From assembly GCA_029008095.1 (NCBI GenBank), contig JAQXJB010000022.1:1-47125 (forward strand): DNA of 47,125 nucleotides, written 5' to 3'. A model generated the notes under the pieces. That model saw nothing but the letters and a program-made list of their open reading frames with translations, was not told the DNA's origin and searched no databases. Shown here piece by piece: positions 8,696-16,404 of the stretch; the first letter of the stretch is position 1, and each line of letters starts with the position of its first letter. This DNA is from Clostridiales bacterium. Lineage in GTDB: Bacteria; Bacillota; Clostridia; Oscillospirales; Oscillospiraceae. Both the position numbers and the translations under genes were made by a program.

Positions 8696-9061
8696 ATGAC
8701 CATTGAGGAATGTTATCGGGAACTGGGCGGCAGCTACACCGAAGTAAGCTCACGGCTTCCCAGCGTTAAGCTTATCGAAAAATTCATCGGCAAATTTTTG
8801 GACGACAGCAGCTTTGATACCCTTTGCAAGGAGATGGAGGCCGGCAACCGGGGTGAAGCTTTCCGCGCCGCCCATACCATGAAGGGCGTATGCGCAAACC
8901 TGGGATTTACCCGTCTTTTGGACTCCGTAGCGCGGCTGACGGATGCGCTGCGTCCGGAAACGGACGCTATTCCGGCAGAGGCCGTTCCTCTGATGGAGGA
9001 TGTCCGCCGCGCTTATCAGGCGACTACCGCCGCCATTCATAACTATATGGAAAAGGCATAA
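8696..9061 (+). CDS. Histidine phosphotransfer (Hpt) domain protein
   Basis: 121 residues, one Hpt domain forming a four-helix bundle. The phospho-acceptor motif AAHTMKGVCANLGF is intact, with His60 and the conserved Lys and Gly. Hpt proteins pass a phosphoryl group between receiver domains in multistep phosphorelays. No kinase or intact receiver lies beside it; only a receiver remnant upstream suggests that a hybrid kinase was lost by deletion. AGGAGG (8684-8689) is 6 nt before the ATG. It could still serve a kinase encoded elsewhere. The hairpin terminator at 9189-9222 ends the unit. Confidence 0.85.
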   Translation: MTIEECYRELGGSYTEVSSRLPSVKLIEKFIGKFLDDSSFDTLCKEMEAGNRGEAFRAAHTMKGVCANLGFTRLLDSVARLTDALRPETDAIPAEAVPLMEDVRRAYQATTAAIHNYMEKA

Positions 9062-9162
9062 GAGACGGCTGCCGTATCGATCATTACCGCTTCTGTTCGT
9101 GAGCCTTTTCTCCATTCACACCCCCCTCTTCCTTCCATACGCAAAAATCGGGGACGTTAATG

Positions 9163-9180
9163 TGAAAAATCACACTATAT
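9163..9180 (+). repeat. 18-bp direct repeat, copy 1
   Basis: TGAAAAATCACACTATAT here recurs exactly at 9924-9941. The two copies bracket the Rrf2 gene, the divergent promoters and the Cys leader peptide. Confidence 0.8.
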
Positions 9181-9188
9181 TACGAAAA

Positions 9189-9222
9189 GATGTCCGCTCA
9201 GAGAATGGGCGGACATCTTTTT
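9189..9222 (+). terminator. Terminator between Hpt gene and Rrf2 gene
   Basis: A 9-bp stem, GATGTCCGC (9189-9197) with GCGGACATC (9209-9217), followed by T5. The left arm is preceded by AAAA, so it could also stop the convergent Rrf2 transcript. Confidence 0.85.
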
Positions 9223-9241
9223 GTGAAATCAGAAATGGGGC

Positions 9242-9673
9242 TCAAATAATATAGTCATATCCGTCAGAATTGCTGTGCATCAAATCAGCCAAAGTGATAT
9301 TGTCCAGATAGTCATTGATGACCTTGTCCAGCCCTTGCCACAAGGAGAGGGTACGGCACTCCGCCGCCCGGGGACAAGCATCAGCCCCCGACTCAAGACA
9401 GGAAACCGGGGCCAGGGAATCCTCTGTCAGCCGCAGGATGCTCCCCACCGTGTATTGTTCCGGCGCTTTCGTCAGTTGATATCCGCCGCCTTTGCCGCGC
9501 AAGCCGTTCAGCAGCCTGGCTTTTACCAGCAGCTTTATAATGCTTTCCAGATACTTTTCCGAAATTTCCTGCCGCTCTGCTATCACTTTCAGGGGAATAA
9601 AGCCATCCGCCTGATGCTCCGCCAGATCGATCATGACCCGCAGCGCATAGCGGCCTTTCGTTGAGATAAGCAT
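9242..9673 (-). CDS. Rrf2 family regulator, CymR/IscR-like
   Basis: 143 residues, the normal Rrf2 length. The N-terminal winged helix (MLISTKGRYALRVMIDLAEH, then the recognition region ISEKYLESIIKLLVKARLL) and the wing RGKGGGYQL are typical. Three cysteines, C92, C100 and C106, sit where IscR holds its cluster (C92, C98, C104 in E. coli), so an Fe-S or thiol-sensing form is plausible. Divergent placement next to cysK and a Cys-Cys leader peptide indicates a cysteine/sulfur regulator like CymR. The start is the ATG at 9673 with GGAGGG 7 nt upstream, not the in-frame codon 8 residues earlier. Its promoter (9702-9731) and the cysK promoter (9755-9783) are back to back. Confidence 0.88.
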   Translation of the reverse strand: MLISTKGRYALRVMIDLAEHQADGFIPLKVIAERQEISEKYLESIIKLLVKARLLNGLRGKGGGYQLTKAPEQYTVGSILRLTEDSLAPVSCLESGADACPRAAECRTLSLWQGLDKVINDYLDNITLADLMHSNSDGYDYII

Positions 9674-9701
9674 ATTTGTCCCTCCTCTTAAGAACAAACC
9701 T

Positions 9702-9731
9702 ATTATACAACATGGTAAGTAGGGAAATCAA
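9702..9731 (-). promoter_or_regulatory. Promoter of the Rrf2 gene
   Basis: On the minus strand TTGATT (9726-9731), 18 nt, TATAAT (9702-9707), 29 nt upstream of the start codon. Confidence 0.65.
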
Positions 9732-9754
9732 TGAAAATTTTTTGCAAACAGCTA

Positions 9755-9783
9755 TTGACAAACGCAAAAAGCAAGACTATAAT
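9755..9783 (+). promoter_or_regulatory. Promoter of the leader peptide-cysK unit
   Basis: A consensus sigma70 promoter: TTGACA (9755-9760), 17 nt, TATAAT (9778-9783). Transcription should begin near 9790, inside or just before the inverted repeat at 9788-9810. Confidence 0.85.
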
Positions 9784-9787
9784 ACAC

Positions 9788-9810
9788 ACCAACCTACAAG
9801 AAAGGTTGGT
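9788..9810 (+). promoter_or_regulatory. Inverted repeat, candidate Rrf2 operator
   Basis: ACCAACCT (9788-9795) and AGGTTGGT (9803-9810) form a perfect 8-bp inverted repeat with a 7-nt centre, placed at the transcription start of cysK. The position suits repression by the adjacent Rrf2 protein. It could also fold as an RNA hairpin just before the leader peptide start. Confidence 0.55.
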
Positions 9811-9816
9811 ATTAAA

Positions 9817-9858
9817 ATGAAGCACAACCATATCCTTCGATGTTGCCGCCGCCGGTAA
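9817..9858 (+). CDS. Cys-Cys-Arg leader peptide upstream of cysK
   Basis: A 13-codon open frame encodes MKHNHILRCCRRR and then TAA. It follows a consensus promoter by about 30 nt and precedes cysK by about 200 nt. Two adjacent Cys codons followed by Arg codons are the hallmark of a cysteine-sensing attenuator: ribosomes pause at the Cys codons when Cys-tRNA is scarce and change RNA folding downstream. Leader peptides with paired cysteines are known upstream of sulfur genes in actinobacteria. The codons CCGCCGG (9849-9855) are exactly complementary to CCGGCGG at 9977-9983, so ribosome position could affect the fold. The ribosome binding site is weak (AAAGG, about 11 nt upstream). Confidence 0.7.
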   Translation: MKHNHILRCCRRR

Positions 9859-9923
9859 GAAATTTGGCAGACTCCAGAAGCATCACAAATCAATTAAGAT
9901 GACATCTTAGTAGGAAAATGGTA

Positions 9924-9941
9924 TGAAAAATCACACTATAT
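9924..9941 (+). repeat. 18-bp direct repeat, copy 2
   Basis: The same 18 bases as 9163-9180 (TGAAAAATCACACTATAT), in the same orientation, inside the cysK leader region. Confidence 0.8.
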
Positions 9942-9976
9942 ATGATTAAAAGCCCATCGCCTCGCCCTCCGGGCAA

Positions 9977-10018
9977 CCGGCGGTGATGATAAAAAGCCTC
10001 CACGCTGTGGGGGATTTT
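9977..10018 (+). promoter_or_regulatory. Possible attenuator in the cysK leader
   Basis: CCGGCGG (9977-9983) can pair with the leader-peptide codons at 9849-9855. Just after it, CCTCCAC (9997-10003) pairs with GTGGGGG (10007-10013) over a GCT loop, followed by ATTTT, a weak terminator-like hairpin. The arrangement of leader peptide, anti-pairing segment and terminator-like hairpin fits attenuation, but the T run is short. Confidence 0.45.
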
Positions 10019-10057
10019 CATGACTATTTGTGCGGTGCTGCCGCAGGGAGGATTATT

Positions 10058-10990
10058 ATGAGTAAGATATATACATCCGCTGATCAGTTGATCGGCAAGA
10101 CCCCGCTGTTGGAACTGGTTCATATTGAGAAGGAAGAGGGCCTGGAGGCAAAAGTCCTTGCTAAGCTGGAGTATTTCAATCCCGCCGGCAGCGTTAAGGA
10201 CCGCATTGCCAAAGCCATGATCGACGATGCAGAGCAGAAAGGCCTGCTGAAACCCGGCTCTGTTATCATCGAGCCCACTTCCGGCAACACCGGCATCGGT
10301 CTGGCTTCCGTGGCCGCCGCCCGGGGCTACCGTATCATCATCGTGATGCCCGAAACCATGAGCGTGGAGCGCCGCCAGCTTATGAAAGCCTACGGCGCGG
10401 AGCTGGTGCTGACGGAAGGCGCAAAGGGCATGAAGGGAGCCATTGCCAAGGCCGATGAGCTGGCCAAGGAGATCCCCAACAGCTTCATTCCCGGCCAGTT
10501 CGTCAACCCCGCAAACCCTGCCGTCCACAAGGCCACCACCGGCCCGGAGATCTGGGAGGATACCGACGGCAAGGTGGATATCTTCGTAGCCGGCGTGGGC
10601 ACCGGCGGCACGGTCACCGGCACCGGCGAGTATCTGAAGAGCCGGAACCCCAATGTGAAAGTCGTGGCGGTGGAGCCTGCCGGTTCTCCTGTGCTGAGCA
10701 AGGGCACTCCCGGTTCCCATAAGATCCAGGGCATCGGCGCCGGTTTCGTTCCCGGCGTGCTGGATACCAAAATCTATGATGAGGTCATCGCCGTGGAGAA
10801 TGAGGACGCCTTTGCCACCGGCAAGCTCATCGGCAAGAAGGAGGGCGTGCTGGTGGGCATCTCCTCCGGCGCCGCCGTGTGGGCTGCCATTCAGTTGGCC
10901 AAGAGGCCGGAGAACAAGGGCAAGACCATCGTTGCCCTGTTGCCCGATACTGGCGACCGCTATCTTTCCACCCCGCTGTTTGCGGATTAA
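10058..10990 (+). CDS. cysK: Cysteine synthase A (O-acetylserine sulfhydrylase)
   Basis: 310 residues, the usual length. This PLP enzyme makes L-cysteine from O-acetylserine and sulfide in the cytoplasm. Residues 41-49 hold NPAGSVKDR with the PLP lysine K47; SGNTGIGLA and the phosphate-binding [10 protein letters not shown] are present, as is the C-terminal [12 protein letters not shown] chose the ATG at 10058 because AGGGAGG lies 7 nt upstream and homology begins there; the open frame runs 25 codons further up with no homology. It lies behind the Cys-Cys leader peptide and divergent from an Rrf2 regulator, so both transcription initiation and attenuation probably control it. Confidence 0.96.
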   Translation: MSKIYTSADQLIGKTPLLELVHIEKEEGLEAKVLAKLEYFNPAGSVKDRIAKAMIDDAEQKGLLKPGSVIIEPTSGNTGIGLASVAAARGYRIIIVMPETMSVERRQLMKAYGAELVLTEGAKGMKGAIAKADELAKEIPNSFIPGQFVNPANPAVHKATTGPEIWEDTDGKVDIFVAGVGTGGTVTGTGEYLKSRNPNVKVVAVEPAGSPVLSKGTPGSHKIQGIGAGFVPGVLDTKIYDEVIAVENEDAFATGKLIGKKEGVLVGISSGAAVWAAIQLAKRPENKGKTIVALLPDTGDRYLSTPLFAD

Positions 10991-11006
10991 GAGCTGTTTT
11001 TCCTTC

Positions 11007-11034
11007 GGGACTGCTGCAAAATCGCGGCAGTCCC
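11007..11034 (+). terminator. Hairpin after cysK
   Basis: GGGACTGC (11007-11014) with GCAGTCCC (11027-11034), a perfect 8-bp stem 16 bp after the cysK stop. No long T run follows, so it may be a weak terminator. Confidence 0.55.
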
Positions 11035-11050
11035 GTTCCTGCGTCAACAG

Positions 11051-11088
11051 AAAAATCAAGGTCGCCGGAATGCATTCCGGCGGCCTTG
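11051..11088 (-). terminator. Terminator of the SDR/NTF2 operon
   Basis: CAAGG..CCGGAATG (from 11057) pairs with CATTCCGG..CCTTG (to 11088), forming a long near-perfect stem. On the minus strand it is followed by ATTTTTC, as expected for termination of the minus-strand genes ending at 11160. Confidence 0.75.
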
Positions 11089-11159
11089 ATCCATGCTCGC
11101 AAACGTTTATTTTGAGTTACCCCTGTGGGAGCTTCCCCCTTGATGCAGATGATTTTTGC

Positions 11160-11492
11160 TCACGCGGGTCTTACAACAAGTCTCTGGATTTCTCCGTCCT
11201 CGCTGAAATCCTGAATGGTGGCGATCGCTCTCATATGGTAGCCTTCATACACAGCATAGTAATATGCCTGTGTGTCGCTGATAATAATAGGTTCCATGAT
11301 CTCGAATTTTCTGAAAAGGAAACGATTGCGGAAGAACATATCGATTCCCTCCGGACCATACGCATGAAGCTGGGGCTTTCCGGAATCCTTGGGGCAGTAA
11401 TCCATATAAATGGCTGTTGGTGAAAAAAGCTTGCTGAGCGCGACGGAATCTCTGTTAAGCATCGCATTTATATACTGTCTTATCAACGTCAT
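11160..11492 (-). CDS. NTF2/SnoaL-fold protein, ketosteroid-isomerase-like
   Basis: 110 residues, one NTF2-like cone domain. Tyr7 (in IRQYINAML) and Asp31 (in AIYMDY) are 24 residues apart, the same spacing as the catalytic Tyr14 and Asp38 of delta5-3-ketosteroid isomerase, and Asp95 lies near the expected position of the third catalytic Asp. This is inferred from recalled family sequence, not an alignment. The fold family also includes bile acid 7-dehydratases and polyketide cyclases. It is 12 nt downstream of a 3alpha-HSD-like SDR with GGAGGG before its ATG, so the two form an operon and may act on the same cyclic substrate. Function is unproven. Confidence 0.6.
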   Translation of the reverse strand: MTLIRQYINAMLNRDSVALSKLFSPTAIYMDYCPKDSGKPQLHAYGPEGIDMFFRNRFLFRKFEIMEPIIISDTQAYYYAVYEGYHMRAIATIQDFSEDGEIQRLVVRPA

Positions 11493-11504
11493 GGCTCTCC
11501 CTCC

Positions 11505-12305
11505 TTAATATACCTTTTCCGAATTGAGCAGCGCGTCGGTGCCGCCGTCAACAAACATCACGTTGCCGTTTACGCCATGCGCCATCGGAGACGCGAGAAA
11601 CACGATAACATTCGCGATATCCTCCGGGCACATCAATTCATTCGTGCCGTAGTTTATCGGAATAGGCAGAGCCGCCAGCGCCGCCTTGGCATTGTCGCCC
11701 ATCGAAGCCGTCATAGGCGTGGAAACATTTCCGGGAGCCACCGCGTTGATGCGGACTCCGTTCGCGGCCCACGTGGCCGATACGCGGCGCACCCAGCGCG
11801 CCAGAGCGTATTTTGTGGTGACATATATGCTGTTGCCCACGGAGAGGTTTTTATCGTCCAGCTTTTCTACTATTTCAAGCACATGCTGCTCATTGATTTT
11901 ATTTGCCTGGCTGTAGTTGAGCATGTCCACCAGGTCGGGACGCGCGGCCCCCTGGGAAATTGTATTAGAGGACGTGACCACGCAGCTTCCCTTTTTCTTT
12001 TTCAGAAGGTCAAAAAGGCCGAGCGCCAGATTGACAGCTCCGAAATAGTTGAGGCGGACGATGAGCTTCAGATTTCCGCATGTGCCGGAAACGCCCGCGT
12101 TGCAGCACAGTCCGTCAATTCCCTCGGGGAATCTCTCGTGTATGGCCTCGATCACGCTGTTCTGACCCTCCTCGGAGGAAAGGTCCGCGCAGATATCGGC
12201 ATTTCTCAAATCGACGTTAATGACCTCATGTCCCTGGCTTTTCAGAATTTCCACGGTCTTTCCGCCGATTCCTCCGGAACCTCCGGTCACAATATAAACA
12301 CCCAT
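11505..12305 (-). CDS. Short-chain dehydrogenase, 3alpha-hydroxysteroid dehydrogenase-like
   Basis: 266 residues. A classical SDR: cofactor motif TGGSGGIG near residues 7-14, CNAG near 90, catalytic Ser in VTSSNTIS, and YVTTK with catalytic Tyr and Lys. Asp32 after beta2 (NVDLRNAD) points to NAD(H) preference. The overall pattern (ADLSSEEG, LNYFGAVNLALGLFDLLKK, FLASPMAHGVNGNVMFVDGG) resembles the 3alpha-HSD/carbonyl reductase subgroup typified by Comamonas HsdA. Steroid or bile acid oxidation is therefore possible, but many SDRs of this class have other substrates. AAGGAG lies 8 nt before the ATG. Upstream on the minus strand is a TATAAT (12359-12364) with no good -35. It is co-transcribed with the NTF2-like gene. 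Confidence 0.82.
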   Translation of the reverse strand: MGVYIVTGGSGGIGGKTVEILKSQGHEVINVDLRNADICADLSSEEGQNSVIEAIHERFPEGIDGLCCNAGVSGTCGNLKLIVRLNYFGAVNLALGLFDLLKKKKGSCVVTSSNTISQGAARPDLVDMLNYSQANKINEQHVLEIVEKLDDKNLSVGNSIYVTTKYALARWVRRVSATWAANGVRINAVAPGNVSTPMTASMGDNAKAALAALPIPINYGTNELMCPEDIANVIVFLASPMAHGVNGNVMFVDGGTDALLNSEKVY

Positions 12306-12691
12306 ATACCATTCTCCTTACATTATATCGTTATTTTCGGATGCTTTATCTAACTTTCATTATACAGAACTCCATAAAAAAAGAAAGATTCAATAATAAC
12401 AAAATAAGAGCCTTTTTTGCAGAATAATGTGTAAAAACTGAACACATTCACCTTGCCGCGTCGTCGGGCAAATCCCGCATGTCATAAGCATTGCTTCACG
12501 TTCTCAGATTCTGTCCCGTTTCCGGCAAAAATCAGAAAAATCAGTACAAATAGCGTGTTCATCAGATATACGTCAATTTATTCAAATCAGCCCTGAAAAA
12601 GTACTGGCAAATTTCTTCGATCTGTGGTACAACTTAGTGTATGGCGTCGAGTTTTCCCGCAAAGAAGTACCGTGGCCGAGGAGTCCTGTTT
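12306..12691. other. Intergenic region, no gene seen
   Basis: The 386 bp between the divergent SDR and glycosyltransferase genes contain A/T-rich sequence, a TATAAT on the minus strand at 12359-12364, and no repeat family member. I see no convincing promoter for the plus-strand operon and no RNA gene. Confidence 0.5.
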
Positions 12692-13777
12692 ATGAATACT
12701 ACAACCACAAAATCCATAAATTGTGCTGCCATACTCCCCTCTCTCAACCCCACCGAAAAGCTTTGCGCCGTAATAGACGGGCTGATCGGCGAAGGCTTCA
12801 GAGACATCATACTCGTTGATGACGGCAGCGACGAGGAGCATCTTCAGCCCTTCGAGTTGGCACAAAAGCTGCCGCAGGTCACTCTGCTTCGCCACGAGGT
12901 CAATCAGGGCAAGGGCGCAGCCCTCAAGACCGCTTTCCGCTATCTTTCCGAGAACCGTCCCGACATTGACAGTGCCGTTACCGCCGACGGAGACGGCCAG
13001 CATCTTCCGAAGGATATTCTCGCCTGCGCGCTGGCTCTTGAGGAAAACAAAGATGCACTCATTCTCGGCTGCCGGGATTTTAACCTTCCCAATGTTCCGT
13101 CCAAAAGCCGCAAAGGCAATAAGATCACCTCTTTCGCCTTTCGCACCGGCTGCGGTATACGCCTCAGCGACACACAGACAGGTCTGCGCGCCGTCAATGC
13201 GAGCCTCTTCCCCGCTCTTACGGAAATATCGGGCAACCGCTACGAATACGAAACCAACATGCTTCTGGAGCTGCATCGCAAAGGCGTACCATTCCGAGAG
13301 GTAACGATAACAACCGTATATGAGGACAATAACAGCGGCTCTCATTTTCGCCCCGTACGGGACTCCATCCTCATCTACAAGCTCATCATTAAATATATGG
13401 CAAGCTCCTTTGCCTCTGCGGGCATTGATCTTCTGGCGTTTCTTATCCTGCATGCCTTGCTGGGCGGGTTGCTTTCGGCGTTGGCTGTACCCATATGCAC
13501 GGCGCTCTCAAGAGCCATTTCCAGCTTTGTGAACTTTAACCTGAACAAAAAATTGGTTTTCGGAGCAAACGGAAAATACAGCGCTGCCATGGCAAGATAT
13601 TACATACTCTGCATTCTCCAGCTTATCGTGTCCGCGGGCCTTGTATACCTGTTGGGCAAACTTTTCGTCACCGATTCCTCGTGGCTGCTGACGCTGCTGA
13701 AAGCAGTTGTGGATACAGCGCTGTTCTTCGTCAGTTTCCACATTCAGAGAGAATGGGTATTTGGAAACTCTGAATAA
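12692..13777 (+). CDS. Glycosyltransferase family 2 fused to GtrA membrane domain
   Basis: 361 residues. Residues ~1-225 form a GT-A fold of dolichol/polyprenyl-phosphate sugar synthase type: VDDGS at 42-46, GKGAALKTAF, and the metal-binding DGDGQH at 99-104, with TQTGLRA further on. Residues ~235-355 carry four hydrophobic helices with SSFVNFNLNKKLVF, the GtrA signature. Together these enzymes load a sugar on a lipid carrier and the GtrA part likely helps move it across the membrane for envelope glycosylation. The start is the ATG at 12692 with GAGGAG 8 nt upstream; an in-frame ATG 17 codons earlier lacks support. It is first of a three-gene operon with gaps of 71 and 4 bp. Confidence 0.88.
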   Translation: MNTTTTKSINCAAILPSLNPTEKLCAVIDGLIGEGFRDIILVDDGSDEEHLQPFELAQKLPQVTLLRHEVNQGKGAALKTAFRYLSENRPDIDSAVTADGDGQHLPKDILACALALEENKDALILGCRDFNLPNVPSKSRKGNKITSFAFRTGCGIRLSDTQTGLRAVNASLFPALTEISGNRYEYETNMLLELHRKGVPFREVTITTVYEDNNSGSHFRPVRDSILIYKLIIKYMASSFASAGIDLLAFLILHALLGGLLSALAVPICTALSRAISSFVNFNLNKKLVFGANGKYSAAMARYYILCILQLIVSAGLVYLLGKLFVTDSSWLLTLLKAVVDTALFFVSFHIQREWVFGNSE

Positions 13778-13848
13778 ATACATCTGCGGGTCTTGGCAGA
13801 GCATCCGATAATAACATTGTGCGGACTTCCGCATGGAGGGTCTATGAT

Positions 13849-14895
13849 ATGGAAAACACCGAAAGCAGGAAAAAACACCGTTTGCTGCTGGTATTGGGCC
13901 GCGCTCTTGCCCTTTTGGGTACCACCCTTGCAGCCATATTGATTATATTGCTCGGGGTCATATGGGTGATGGAAAAGGGACCGTCTCCCACCATCACCGA
14001 GCTTTTCTGCCGGTCGGTGCGCGAAACCAGCGCCATTCGATGGGTGGCCAACATATTCCTCACCGACGAGGAGATCGATCTGCTCAAAAGTCAGAACACC
14101 GAAGCCCTCGTTACCGAGGCAGTGAACACATCCCTGATACACATCCAGCAGGGCAGCCAAACCGCTGGCGACAGCGGTTTGGAGGAGCAGAAAACGCTGG
14201 AGCTGATCGACATCTCTCAGGGTACGATCAAGGGCAAGCTTCTGATCGTAAAGGACCCATCCCGTGTCATTCTCGGCACCTCCGACAATCTCGGTCAGCA
14301 GGCCGGTTTGCTGCTTACGGACATGGTTGCCAAATATAACGGTGTTGCCGGCATTAACGCAGGCGGCTTCAATGACGAAAATGGCCGGGGCAACGGCGGC
14401 ATCCCTCAGGGTCTCGTCATCACAGAAGGCGAAATGGTATGGGGCAGTAAAAGCACCACCTACAACGTCATCGGCTTCGATGCCGACCACATCCTCCACG
14501 TTGGTACCATGACGGGGCAGGACGCCTTGGATCTGGGGATGCAGTACGGTGTCAGCTTCGTCACTCACGACGGGCTGGCCTCCTCGCTGATCATCAACGG
14601 TGAAGTGCAGTACTCCAACCTTGCCAGCGGCGTAAATCCCCGTACCGCTATCGGCCAGCGTTCCGATGGCGCGGTACTGCTGCTGGTTCTTGACGGCCGC
14701 TCCATCAACACCCTCGGCGCTACCATGGAGGACATCTGCGACGTTATGCTGGAATACGGCGCCGTAAACGCAGGCAATCTGGACGGCGGCTCCTCCTCCG
14801 TAATGGTTTATGAAGGCGAGATCATCAACTCCTGTGCCTCCGTTACCGGGCCTCGAACCATCCCTACGGGCTTTATCGTACTTGAGGAGGAATAA
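13849..14895 (+). CDS. Membrane-anchored phosphodiester glycosidase (NAGPA/DUF2233 family)
   Basis: 348 residues. Residues ~11-40 are one hydrophobic anchor, so the domain faces outside. The C-terminal ~230 residues are a phosphodiester glycosidase domain with GINAGGFND, IPQGLVI, NPRTAIGQ, VLDGRS and the ending NLDGGSSS, all conserved in NAGPA/YomE-like proteins. The family removes phosphodiester-linked N-acetylglucosamine; in bacteria it is linked to teichoic-acid-like or exopolysaccharide polymers. GGAGGG lies 8 nt before the ATG. It sits between a GT2-GtrA gene and an anchored protein, which supports a role in trimming or building a surface glycan. Confidence 0.85.
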   Translation: MENTESRKKHRLLLVLGRALALLGTTLAAILIILLGVIWVMEKGPSPTITELFCRSVRETSAIRWVANIFLTDEEIDLLKSQNTEALVTEAVNTSLIHIQQGSQTAGDSGLEEQKTLELIDISQGTIKGKLLIVKDPSRVILGTSDNLGQQAGLLLTDMVAKYNGVAGINAGGFNDENGRGNGGIPQGLVITEGEMVWGSKSTTYNVIGFDADHILHVGTMTGQDALDLGMQYGVSFVTHDGLASSLIINGEVQYSNLASGVNPRTAIGQRSDGAVLLLVLDGRSINTLGATMEDICDVMLEYGAVNAGNLDGGSSSVMVYEGEIINSCASVTGPRTIPTGFIVLEEE

Positions 14896-14899
14896 GCAC

Positions 14900-16300
14900 A
14901 TGAGCAACAACTCCGTAAAAGCAAAAAACGGACGCGGCTGGCGTCGTTTCCTGCTGATATACGCGCTGAGCCTGCTGTTGATCGGCGCAGCGTGCTGCGT
15001 TACCCTCTATCAATATCTTGCCGCTTACGAGGCATCCCGTCCCGAGCCCGTAATGGATGCGCTGATGGCCGAAACCTCAGCGGACGAGTGGTGCGCATAT
15101 ATTCACGACGATTTTTGCGCGGCACTCAGCAAATTTGAAAATAAAGAAGAGCTTTATAAGGGATATGTCGATGCCGTTCTTAAAAACGCCAACTATACCT
15201 ACCGCAAGGAGCGCGGCGATGATTCCGACGGAGTACCTGTATACGTTGTCCGTGCGGGCGCAACAGACCTTTGCCGGGTAAGCCTCAGCGCAAAGGAAAG
15301 CGCAGGCTTCGGTATGTCTGTGCGGCAGGTGGGCAATATTGAATCCTGCTTCAATGTGGATCATCTTCAGAGCGTGGCCGTTGAAATAGACGCTCCCGCA
15401 GATCAAAAGATTTACCTGAACAACATAGAGCTGGATGCTGAATACATCATTAACGACCGGGTCGCCTGCCCTGACAGGACAGAGCTGGAACTGCGTTTTG
15501 ACGAGCAGACGTATTTCGTCCGCTATCGTGTTGCCCCCCTTTACGGCAATATTGTCGTTACCGACGCTGACGGCGTTCGTTTGCAAAGCTCCGAGCCGGC
15601 AGCGGACGGCACGGTAAGCTATCTGCTCCCCGAAACCGACTTCTATTCTTATACGATCACCGCTCCCTCAGATATAACCGTCATCGTGGGTGGCGCGGAG
15701 CTTACGGAAGCCGAGCAGACCTCCTCTTCCCCTGGGGTACTGAAGGGTCTGGAAAGCTACGCAGGCAGTGGCCTGTTCCATAATGTTACCTATAAGCTCG
15801 ATGGTCTTTACACCCAGCCCTCTATCACAGCCTTCGATTCGTACGGAAATGTCCTTACTCCTGTTGTAAGCGGCAAGGATGCCAACACGCTTACCTTCTT
15901 CCACGCGCATGATGATGCTCTTTATGCGGAAACTCACGAAAGAGTCGAGGAGTTCTTCTCCAAATACATGACCTATTCGCAGCAGAAGTATACCGATTAT
16001 AATTATACTTCACTGCTTTCCTGCATTCTCCCCGGAACCGAGCTCTACCGCTACATAAAAGACTCAAAGGACGCAATGTACTGGGCATCTGCCACAGAGA
16101 TAAGCTATGAGGAGCTGTCCTTCACAGACTTTGCCCTTGTAAACGAAAATTGCTTCACCTGCACCATCCGCTATAAGGCCGACTTCTCCGCCCAAAGCTG
16201 GTATGAACACTACAATTATGACCTGCAGAATGCCTACTCGATGGTCTTTATCCGTAAAGACGGCACCTTGTACGCCGCCGCAATGGACAGCATTTCCTGA
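14900..16300 (+). CDS. Membrane-anchored extracytoplasmic protein of unknown function
   Basis: 466 residues. A cytoplasmic Arg/Lys-rich N terminus is followed by one hydrophobic helix (residues ~17-40, LLIYALSLLLIGAACC), then a large predicted outside part rich in beta structure, with a middle segment repeating Ser/Thr/Asp-rich strands (ITAPSDITVIVGG) that resembles Ig-like or TcaA-type repeats. No catalytic motif is recognised. The last ~130 residues have the length and pattern of an NTF2-like domain (HERVEEFFSKYMTYSQQKYT), an inference only. GGAGG is upstream of the ATG and the preceding gene stops 4 bp before. Position suggests a partner of the glycosidase and glycosyltransferase in envelope work. 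Confidence 0.75.
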   Translation: MSNNSVKAKNGRGWRRFLLIYALSLLLIGAACCVTLYQYLAAYEASRPEPVMDALMAETSADEWCAYIHDDFCAALSKFENKEELYKGYVDAVLKNANYTYRKERGDDSDGVPVYVVRAGATDLCRVSLSAKESAGFGMSVRQVGNIESCFNVDHLQSVAVEIDAPADQKIYLNNIELDAEYIINDRVACPDRTELELRFDEQTYFVRYRVAPLYGNIVVTDADGVRLQSSEPAADGTVSYLLPETDFYSYTITAPSDITVIVGGAELTEAEQTSSSPGVLKGLESYAGSGLFHNVTYKLDGLYTQPSITAFDSYGNVLTPVVSGKDANTLTFFHAHDDALYAETHERVEEFFSKYMTYSQQKYTDYNYTSLLSCILPGTELYRYIKDSKDAMYWASATEISYEELSFTDFALVNENCFTCTIRYKADFSAQSWYEHYNYDLQNAYSMVFIRKDGTLYAAAMDSIS

Positions 16301-16404
16301 CGCATATCACACAGAGAAAAGGAAAAATCCAAACGATTCAAGGCAACAATCGGGTATATTCTCCGCGTTTGCAGGCATTTTCCTCATAAATGAACCATGA
16401 TAAC

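Noticed and set aside
9859-10057. A T-box or SAM riboswitch in front of cysK
   Set aside because: No T-box consensus or S-box core is visible; the Cys-Cys leader peptide gives a simpler explanation.
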